Source: Hyphomicrobiales bacterium
GTDB lineage: Bacteria; Pseudomonadota; Alphaproteobacteria; Rhizobiales; JAUVMS01
Direction: 5' to 3'
Length of the DNA: 11,683 nt
Assembly (NCBI GenBank): GCA_030600135.1
Contig: JAUVMS010000049.1
Coordinates: forward strand, 1 to 11,683
Under the pieces are notes generated by a model that saw only the letters and a list, made by a program, of their open reading frames with translations, did not search any database and was not told the origin of the DNA. Each line of letters opens with the position of its first letter. Within the stretch, counting starts at the first letter, position 1. Positions 6,712 through 11,683 of the stretch are shown here, in pieces. A program made the translations under genes and the position numbers.

Positions 6712-8125
6712 GTCCTTGAAATCAACCCAATCATCTATTGTGTTCGACATGTCCAAACGGAAGCGTCTCTATATCAAAACGTTCGGCTGCCAGATGAACT
6801 TTTATGATTCCGAGCGTATGATGGAGGCCTTTGCGCCGCTCGGATATGAGCAAACCGAAGACGCCGGAGACGCCGACGTTATTGTCCTCAATACGTGCCA
6901 CATCCGGGAAAAAGCGGCGGAAAAGGTCTATTCCGAGCTTGGGCGAATTCGCCAAATAAAAGCCAAGCGTCGTCAAGACGGCAAACGCACCATGGTCGCA
7001 GTGGCCGGGTGCGTAGCACAGGCGGAAGGCAACGAAATCATTCGGCGCGCGCAAGTCGTCGACTTGGTTGTCGGTCCGCAAAGTTACTACCGCCTGCCCG
7101 ATCTGTTGTTTCGCGCCTGTCAGGAAGGCCGGCGGATCGTCGACACCGAGTTTCCGGAGAAGGATAAGTTCACCCAGCTGCCGGCGCGGATTATTAGAAA
7201 GTCGTGCACGGCGTTTCTGACGGTTCAGGAAGGCTGTGACAAGTTCTGCACCTTCTGCGTGGTTCCCTATACCCGGGGCATGGAATTCTCACGACCTGTC
7301 GAAGCGCTCTACGATGAAGCCAGCGGGCTGGTCGACGGCGGGGTGCGTGAACTGACCTTGCTTGGACAAAACGTCAATGCCTATCACGGGATTGGTCGCG
7401 ACAACAGACAATGGTCGCTGGCTCAGTTGCTTGCCCGATTGGCGGAGATCGACGGTCTTCAGCGGTTGCGCTACACGACCAGCCATCCGCGCGATATGAG
7501 CGACGACCTGATCGCGGCTCATCGCGACAATCACAAGCTGATGCCCTATCTGCATTTGCCATTTCAGGCAGGTTCGGATCGCATCTTGGCTGGCATGAAC
7601 CGCAAGCACACCAGCGCGCAATATTTAGATATCGTTGCGCGAATTCGCGATGCCCGGCCCGACATTGCATTGTCGACTGACATTATTGTTGGTTTCCCAG
7701 GTGAATCCGACGAAGAGTTCGAAGCGACACTTGCGATCGTGCGCCAAGTCGGCTTTGCTCAAGCTTTCTCGTTCAAGTACAGTCCCCGACCCGGCACCCC
7801 GGCGGCGGCGCTCGACGAGCAGGTTAGCGATGAAGCGAAATCAGAGCGCCTGGCCCGCCTACAGGAGTTCTTGAGTGCCGATCAAAGACGCTTCAATGAA
7901 GGCTTTGTCGGCGCAACGATGTCTGTTCTGTTTGAAAAACAGGGACGCCACAATGGACAGATCGTGGGGCGCTCGCCTTATCTGCAGCCGGTGCATGCCA
8001 GCGGTGGGGATCAGTTGATCGGGCGAACATGCGATGTTGAAATTTCCGGTGCGGGACCCAATAGTTTGGCTGGTGTCATAAAAGCAGCAAGGCTTGGTAT
8101 TATCCAAGCAGAAGCAGGAGCCTGA
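6710..8125 (+). CDS. miaB: tRNA-2-methylthio-N6-dimethylallyladenosine synthase MiaB
   Basis: Radical-SAM methylthiotransferase that converts i6A37 to ms2i6A37 in UNN-decoding tRNAs. It binds two [4Fe-4S] clusters. The N-terminal UPF0004 domain has the three auxiliary-cluster cysteines Cys27 (TFGCQMN), Cys63 (LNTCHIREKA) and Cys101 (AGCVAQ). The radical-SAM CxxxCxxC is Cys176/180/183 in GCDKFCTFCVVPYTRG, and the C-terminus (about 405-470) is a TRAM RNA-binding domain. NTCHIR is diagnostic for MiaB as against RimO. Length is 471 from ATG 6710 or 458 from ATG 6749; the latter begins right before the conserved KRLYIKTFGCQMN core. Neither has a strong Shine-Dalgarno, and the motif copy at 6703-6711 overlaps the first start. 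All cluster cysteines are present. It probably heads the miaB-ybeZ-ybeY-corC-lnt operon. Confidence 0.97.
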   Translation: MSLKSTQSSIVFDMSKRKRLYIKTFGCQMNFYDSERMMEAFAPLGYEQTEDAGDADVIVLNTCHIREKAAEKVYSELGRIRQIKAKRRQDGKRTMVAVAGCVAQAEGNEIIRRAQVVDLVVGPQSYYRLPDLLFRACQEGRRIVDTEFPEKDKFTQLPARIIRKSCTAFLTVQEGCDKFCTFCVVPYTRGMEFSRPVEALYDEASGLVDGGVRELTLLGQNVNAYHGIGRDNRQWSLAQLLARLAEIDGLQRLRYTTSHPRDMSDDLIAAHRDNHKLMPYLHLPFQAGSDRILAGMNRKHTSAQYLDIVARIRDARPDIALSTDIIVGFPGESDEEFEATLAIVRQVGFAQAFSFKYSPRPGTPAAALDEQVSDEAKSERLARLQEFLSADQRRFNEGFVGATMSVLFEKQGRHNGQIVGRSPYLQPVHASGGDQLIGRTCDVEISGAGPNSLAGVIKAARLGIIQAEAGA

Positions 8126-8152
8126 TTCGATCGCTGCAAACGACAATCGAAT
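8125..8152 (+). promoter_or_regulatory. Inverted repeat between miaB and ybeZ
   Basis: ATTCGAT (8125-8131) and ATCGAAT (8146-8152) form a perfect 7-bp inverted repeat with a 14-nt loop, starting on the last base of the miaB stop and ending 7 nt before the ybeZ ribosome-binding site. There is no terminator-like T-run. It may modulate processing or ybeZ translation, or be chance. Confidence 0.25.
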
Positions 8153-8170
8153 GAAATTTGGAGATATTAT

Positions 8171-9199
8171 TTGACTGGCGTCCGTAGCTCGTCAACCGCG
8201 AGTTCAGGCAAATCGGGCAAGCAAGCCGGGACTCAACAGCGGCTTGCCATTCCTTTCGAGAACAATCGACTTCTCGCCGATCTTTTGGGCGAATTCGACG
8301 CTCATCTGGCACTGATCGAGGATCGGCTCGGTGTGCAGGCGATTGCTCACGGAAATGTGATCACCGTTACCGGGTCGAAGGACACCTGTGAGGCTGCACG
8401 TGCGGTTCTCGAAAACCTCTATGGCAGGCTCGAGGCCGGTGAAGCGATCACCTCGGGCGATGTCGACGGCTCAATCCGACATATGGGTGCGAGCAGCATG
8501 GGTGATGCAAGGGCGAAGGGAGAACGCAAGCACAAGAGTGGCGAAATCTCGCAGATCAAAACGCGCAAACGCACGATTACGGCGCGTACGCCCATGCAAA
8601 GTGCCTATATCACCGGACTGGAGAGCAATGACTTGGTCTTTGCCATAGGGCCGGCGGGCACTGGCAAAACCTATTTGGCCGTCGCCTTCGCTGCTGCTTG
8701 TCTCGAGCGCGGCGTGACGGAGCGCTTGATCCTGTCGCGGCCGGCAGTTGAAGCCGGTGAGCGCTTGGGTTTCTTGCCAGGTGACATGCGCGACAAAGTC
8801 GATCCATATCTGCGCCCACTTTATGACGCCCTCTATGACGTTTTACCGCCGGAAAAAGTCGAACGCGGGCTCGAAAGTGGTATGATTGAAATTGCACCCC
8901 TGGCATTCATGCGTGGGCGGACCTTGTCGGACGCCTTCGTTATTCTTGACGAGGCGCAGAACTGTTCGAGCATGCAAATGAAGATGTTTTTGACGCGGCT
9001 CGGAGAAAACTCGAAAATGGTGGTGACGGGCGATCCGACGCAAATCGATTTGCCGCTGGGGCAAACTTCAGGCTTGCCCGAAGCGATCGCGCTGCTCAAC
9101 GACGTCGAGGGGATTGAGACGTACGCGTTTGCGCAAGCCGACGTCGTGCGCCGCGAACTTGTGGCAAAGATTGTTGCGGCCTACGAGATGGCCAACTAA
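8171..9199 (+). CDS. ybeZ: PhoH-like NTPase YbeZ
   Basis: Cytoplasmic P-loop NTPase of the PhoH/YbeZ family. In bacteria YbeZ is genetically and physically linked to the endoribonuclease YbeY encoded next to it, with proposed roles in RNA metabolism and rRNA maturation. The 342-residue protein has an N-terminal KH/RNA-binding-like region (about 25-95), a basic linker around 115-135, and the NTPase domain with Walker A GPAGTGKT at 160-167 and Walker B FVILDEAQN at 256-264. The sensor-like VVTGDPTQIDLP follows. The start is TTG at 8171: GGAG at 8160-8163 sits 7 nt upstream, ideal spacing, and no in-frame ATG is suitable. The stop is 3 nt from the ybeY ATG, indicating a shared transcript. Confidence 0.95.
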   Translation: MTGVRSSSTASSGKSGKQAGTQQRLAIPFENNRLLADLLGEFDAHLALIEDRLGVQAIAHGNVITVTGSKDTCEAARAVLENLYGRLEAGEAITSGDVDGSIRHMGASSMGDARAKGERKHKSGEISQIKTRKRTITARTPMQSAYITGLESNDLVFAIGPAGTGKTYLAVAFAAACLERGVTERLILSRPAVEAGERLGFLPGDMRDKVDPYLRPLYDALYDVLPPEKVERGLESGMIEIAPLAFMRGRTLSDAFVILDEAQNCSSMQMKMFLTRLGENSKMVVTGDPTQIDLPLGQTSGLPEAIALLNDVEGIETYAFAQADVVRRELVAKIVAAYEMAN

Positions 9200-9202
9200 G
9201 CG

Positions 9203-9808
9203 ATGGGCGATTCAGAATCCAGTCAGTGTATCAGCGCCAGTCGAGCGGCTGGCAGCGTGTTGCGCGATGACGACCAACGGTATCATCAGATAGAAATTAT
9301 ATGCGAGGTTGCCCGGTGGCAGGACGTCGGGGCCCCTGAGCGCATCGTTGAGCGTGCCGCCAGCGCGGCGATTTCGGCGGTGTTTGGCGGCAAGTGCAGC
9401 GTCTCGCTCTGCGTTCTGCTTACCGGTGATGAAAAACTGCGCAAGCTCAATCACGAATTTCGTGGCAGGGATGCAGCAACCAACGTGCTTTCTTTTCCAT
9501 CTGGCGAAGACATTTTGGTCGACGAAAACGGTGGGCCGTTCCTCGGCGATGTTGCCATCGCCTTTGAAACAGTTCGAAGGCAGGCAAATGAGCAAGCCAT
9601 TTTGCCAGGCGATCACCTGGCGCACCTGACGGTGCATGGTGTGCTGCACCTTCTCGGTCATGATCACGTAAACGACGGCGAAGCCGAGAAAATGGAAGTC
9701 CTCGAGGCCCAGATCCTCGCAAACATCGGGATTGCTAATCCCTATGCCTCTTGGGCGCCCATTGAACCGGAAGATAAATCCTCAACCTGTGAACCTATGG
9801 AGCTATGA
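9203..9808 (+). CDS. ybeY: Endoribonuclease YbeY (UPF0054)
   Basis: Single-strand-specific metallo-endoribonuclease acting in 16S rRNA 3'-end maturation and late ribosome quality control. The zinc signature HGVLHLLGHDH runs from residue 145 to 155, with ligands His145, His149 and His155. Upstream, the NHEFRGRDAATNVLSFP strand/loop is the second hallmark of the family. The 201-residue frame is longer than the usual 150-170: about 29 residues precede the first conserved strand (IEIICEV), and a Pro/Glu-rich tail follows. The ATG at 9203 lies 3 nt after the ybeZ stop; GTG 9257 and TTG 9260 are alternative starts nearer to the family N-terminus. The stop overlaps the corC-like start (ATGA, 9805-9808). 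Confidence 0.95.
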   Translation: MGDSESSQCISASRAAGSVLRDDDQRYHQIEIICEVARWQDVGAPERIVERAASAAISAVFGGKCSVSLCVLLTGDEKLRKLNHEFRGRDAATNVLSFPSGEDILVDENGGPFLGDVAIAFETVRRQANEQAILPGDHLAHLTVHGVLHLLGHDHVNDGEAEKMEVLEAQILANIGIANPYASWAPIEPEDKSSTCEPMEL

Positions 9809-10839
9809 GCGAAACCACTGCTGCTGGGCCGATAATGGCCGATAGCATGACGAACTCCGACGATGAGGCCGAAGGCCTCGGTTGGTTGGCCAGCCTGCGT
9901 ACACGATTTGGGCTGCAGGACAAACCCACACTGCGCGAACTGCTTGAGCATGCGCTAAAGCAGGGGACCGAAAGTGCGGCGGCATTTTCCTCGCAGGAAC
10001 GGGAGATGTTGCTCAGGATCCTGCACTTTGGTTCGCTCAGGATCGAGGATGTGATGGTGCCACGCGCCGACATCGTGGCGGTGGACGATGAGTCGCCGAT
10101 CTCGGAATTGTTGAGAATTTTCCAAGACGCGGGCCACTCGCGAATTCCGGTCTATCGCGAAACGCTCGACGATCTGCGCGGAATGATCCACATAAAGGAT
10201 CTCGTGGCTTGGATGGCAGAGACCTCGGGCTCACGGGGCAAGTCGAAAAGTCCTGGTGCGAAAGTGAAGCCGGTGGCCAAGGCAAATGGCAAGACCGGGG
10301 CGTTCAATCTCAGCCACGTCGACCTGTCGCGGCCAATATCGTCGGTCAAGTTGCGACGCGAGGTGTTGTTCGTGCCGCTATCGATGCCGGCGGTCAACCT
10401 GCTGCTCAGAATGCAATCGACGCATGTCCATCTGGCGATCGTAGTCGATGAGTATGGAGGCACCGACGGTCTGGTTTCGATCGAGGATCTGGTCGAGGAA
10501 ATCGTAGGCGCGATTGAGGACGAACACGACGAAAATGGGGAAGACCTGATCACCGAAGTTCCCGTACTCGGTTTGACGGCGGCGGCGCGAACCCCGATCG
10601 AAGAACTGGAAGCCTTCCTTGGGCAAAGGCTGCTCGAGGATGGGGACGAGGAGGATATCGACACACTGGGTGGGCTCGTCTTCTCGCTCGTCGGGCACGT
10701 GCCGGTTCGCGGCGAATTGGTCCGTCACCCTAGCGGTATCGAGTTCGAAGTGCTGGACGCAGATCCGCGTCGGATAAAAAAGCTGCGCATTCACAAACAG
10801 GGACGGCCCGACGAGACGGAGGCCGCGGCGGAGCATTGA
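9805..10839 (+). CDS. corC: CBS-domain hemolysin/CorC-like protein (YbeX/TlyC family)
   Basis: Cytosolic CorC/YbeX-type protein, historically linked to magnesium/cobalt efflux and, in the ybeZ-ybeY-ybeX-lnt operon, to ribosome-related phenotypes; the exact function is unsettled. In the 344 residues the order is an N-terminal helix (LRELLEHALKQ), the EDVMVPRADIVAVD strand opening CBS domain 1 (about 78-135), CBS domain 2 (about 180-240, with VDEYGGTDGLVSIEDLVEEIVG), then a CorC/HlyC transporter-associated domain (about 250-335). No DUF21 membrane domain is present, so this is the short soluble form. A Lys/Gly/Ser-rich linker of about 25 residues (near 140-165) separates the CBS domains. The ATG overlaps the ybeY stop by 4 nt, implying translational coupling. 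Confidence 0.93.
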   Translation: MSETTAAGPIMADSMTNSDDEAEGLGWLASLRTRFGLQDKPTLRELLEHALKQGTESAAAFSSQEREMLLRILHFGSLRIEDVMVPRADIVAVDDESPISELLRIFQDAGHSRIPVYRETLDDLRGMIHIKDLVAWMAETSGSRGKSKSPGAKVKPVAKANGKTGAFNLSHVDLSRPISSVKLRREVLFVPLSMPAVNLLLRMQSTHVHLAIVVDEYGGTDGLVSIEDLVEEIVGAIEDEHDENGEDLITEVPVLGLTAAARTPIEELEAFLGQRLLEDGDEEDIDTLGGLVFSLVGHVPVRGELVRHPSGIEFEVLDADPRRIKKLRIHKQGRPDETEAAAEH

Positions 10840-10841
10840 CC

Positions 10842-10865
10842 GAGCGAGCTTGCCCGGCGTCGCTC
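10842..10865 (+). promoter_or_regulatory. Weak inverted repeat between corC and lnt
   Basis: GAGCGA (10842-10847) and TCGCTC (10860-10865) form a 6-bp inverted repeat with a 12-nt loop just after the corC stop. The remaining leader contains TACAAT at 10880-10885, similar to a -10 hexamer, but no -35 at proper spacing. Little can be concluded. Confidence 0.15.
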
Positions 10866-10912
10866 AAGTCCCGCATTCATACAATGATTTTGTGCGCATA
10901 GGGGGCGGCGTT

Positions 10913-11605
10913 ATGCAAGCGATCGCAGACCGACTGGACGGTCTTGCCGGTTGGCGGCGCTGGCTGGCGGCCTTTGTCTTCGGCGTCCTATCCGTCCTGG
11001 CGATGGCCCCGTGGCATGTCTGGCCAATACTGTTCTTGACGTTGAGCGGTCTGACTTGGTTGCTCGACGGCGCAATCTTTCAAAACAGCGACGAGAGCGC
11101 GACGGCGACATGGCGGCAAGTCCGAGATGGAAAGCGCGTTCGCGCGGCTGCTGCGGTCGGCTGGTTTTTCGGGTTCGGATACTTTCTCGCAGGTCTCTAT
11201 TGGATTGGCGAGGCGTTTCTCGTTGAAGCGGAGAAATTTGCCTGGCTCTTGCCATTCGCCGTATCGATGTTGCCGGCGGGCCTGGCGCTCTTTTATGGGC
11301 TTGCAACGGCAGCGGCGGCGTTGTTCTGGCGGGCAGGGGCGGAAAGAATTATTGCGCTCGCAATTGCGTTTGCATGCTGTGAATGGCTGCGCGGCCATGT
11401 GCTGACCGGCTTTCCTTGGAACAGCCTGGGCTATAGCCTCACCGGCAATGACGCGCTGATGCAGCTGGCGGCGATCTTCGGGGTCTACGCATTGGCATTT
11501 TGGGCCGTCCTGCTCTTTGCCGCCCCAGCCGCGTTGGCCGTTGCGGGCGGGATCGGTGGGGCATGTCCGCTCTCACACCGGCAACCTTTTATCCTGGCAA
11601 TTTGA
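10913..11605 (+). CDS. lnt: Apolipoprotein N-acyltransferase Lnt, truncated N-terminal half
   Basis: Inner-membrane enzyme that N-acylates the terminal cysteine of lipoproteins. The visible part is the membrane domain: WRRWLAAFVFGVLSVLAMAPW opens the first helix, then GWFFGFGYFLAGLYWIGEAFLVE, and the highly conserved Lnt block EWLRGHVLTGFPWNSLGYSL. Full Lnt has about 500-540 residues with a C-terminal carbon-nitrogen hydrolase domain carrying the Glu-Lys-Cys triad. Here the frame stops at 11605 after 230 codons, the triad is absent, and residues from about 223 (around 11578) onward do not belong to Lnt. ATG 10913 was chosen because a G-rich Shine-Dalgarno (10901-10905) precedes it and homologues begin near there; TTG 10850 is a longer option. 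Truncation results from the junction with the inverted fragment to its right. Confidence 0.9.
   Translation: MQAIADRLDGLAGWRRWLAAFVFGVLSVLAMAPWHVWPILFLTLSGLTWLLDGAIFQNSDESATATWRQVRDGKRVRAAAAVGWFFGFGYFLAGLYWIGEAFLVEAEKFAWLLPFAVSMLPAGLALFYGLATAAAALFWRAGAERIIALAIAFACCEWLRGHVLTGFPWNSLGYSLTGNDALMQLAAIFGVYALAFWAVLLFAAPAALAVAGGIGGACPLSHRQPFILAI
11570..11585. other. Probable rearrangement or chimera junction
   Basis: Recognisable Lnt sequence on the plus strand and recognisable oxidoreductase sequence on the minus strand meet here, each missing its 3' part. The exact breakpoint is uncertain by perhaps tens of bases on the lnt side. No insertion sequence, terminal repeat or integrase is seen at the join. 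Confidence 0.6.
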
Positions 11606-11682
11606 CCGACGCACGAACCAACCGCACCCGCGGCAGTCGATACCACCACGGTTTCACCGGCTTTGGGCTGGCCGATTTCCAG
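11578..11682 (-). CDS. Fragment of an NADPH-dependent medium-chain oxidoreductase (CurA/YncB-like)
   Basis: Read on the minus strand from the window edge, 35 codons encode a clear Rossmann nucleotide-binding segment: LEIGQPKAGETVVVS, then TAAGAVGSCVGQIARIKGCR. This strongly resembles zinc-independent MDR-family NADP-dependent oxidoreductases (CurA, leukotriene B4 12-hydroxydehydrogenase-like), where the AAGAVGS loop binds NADPH. The upstream part lies beyond the window. After the Arg codon at 11578-11580 the expected VVGIAG-type continuation is lost; the frame runs on through antisense lnt sequence to a stop at 11485-11487. Both genes are therefore cut at the same point. I identify the family from motif memory, not a search. 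Confidence 0.75.
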
Positions 11683-11683
11683 C

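Noticed and set aside
10378..10836. Long antisense frames inside corC (also 10152-10664)
   Set aside because: Fully covered by a well-supported plus-strand gene; Ser-rich or Arg-rich composition is what reverse reading of alphaproteobacterial codons gives.
10880..10885. TACAAT as a -10 element for lnt
   Set aside because: No -35 hexamer at 16-18 nt upstream; the corC-lnt spacing fits operon read-through.
1..11683. CRISPR arrays, tRNA/rRNA genes, insertion sequences, toxin-antitoxin or phage genes
   Set aside because: I looked for regular repeats, tRNA-like arms, transposase motifs and small paired genes, and found none; the window is housekeeping DNA.

Overview
The window is a dense, almost entirely plus-strand block of bacterial housekeeping genes. 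Protein sequences and gene order point to an alphaproteobacterium, most likely Hyphomicrobiales (Rhizobiales): a run of murJ, trpS, a universal stress protein, an Nfu-type Fe-S carrier, tsaB, a Fur/Mur regulator, an acyltransferase, miaB, phoH-like ybeZ, ybeY, a CBS-domain CorC-like protein and lnt is typical of that group. The identification rests on recalled family and synteny knowledge, not on a search.

Layout. 1-175: no recognisable gene. 176-1756: MurJ lipid II flippase. 1819-2868: tryptophanyl-tRNA synthetase. 2992-3498: universal stress protein. 3663-4226: Nfu scaffold/carrier. 4319-5023: TsaB. 5024-5233: a gap where related genomes usually carry rimI; it holds palindromes and only tiny ORFs. 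5234-5686: Fur/Mur. 5704-6594: PlsC-type acyltransferase. 6595-6709: an AT-rich stretch with three copies of a 9-bp motif. 6710-8125: MiaB. 8171-9199: PhoH-like NTPase. 9203-9808: YbeY. 9805-10839: CorC-like. 10913 to about 11577: the N-terminal half of Lnt. 11578-11682, minus strand: a 35-codon piece of a medium-chain NADPH-dependent oxidoreductase that does not belong in this operon.

How the genes fit together. Three themes recur. Envelope: MurJ, PlsC and Lnt make or move lipid-linked envelope components. Translation quality: TrpS charges tRNA, TsaB (t6A37) and MiaB (ms2i6A37) modify the base next to the anticodon, and YbeY/YbeZ act in rRNA maturation. Metal and Fe-S supply: Nfu carries clusters, Fur/Mur senses iron or manganese, and MiaB is a two-cluster enzyme known in E. 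coli to interact with NfuA. The miaB-ybeZ-ybeY-corC-lnt block is tightly packed (gaps of 45 and 3 nt, then a 4-nt overlap) and is probably one operon.

Most notable: no new defence or mobile system is visible. The strongest anomalies are the abrupt join of truncated lnt to an inverted oxidoreductase fragment at the right edge (rearrangement or assembly chimera), a phased triple repeat upstream of miaB, the absence of rimI, overlapping hairpins between nfu and tsaB, and three TTG starts that each overlap the stop of a tiny ATG-initiated ORF.
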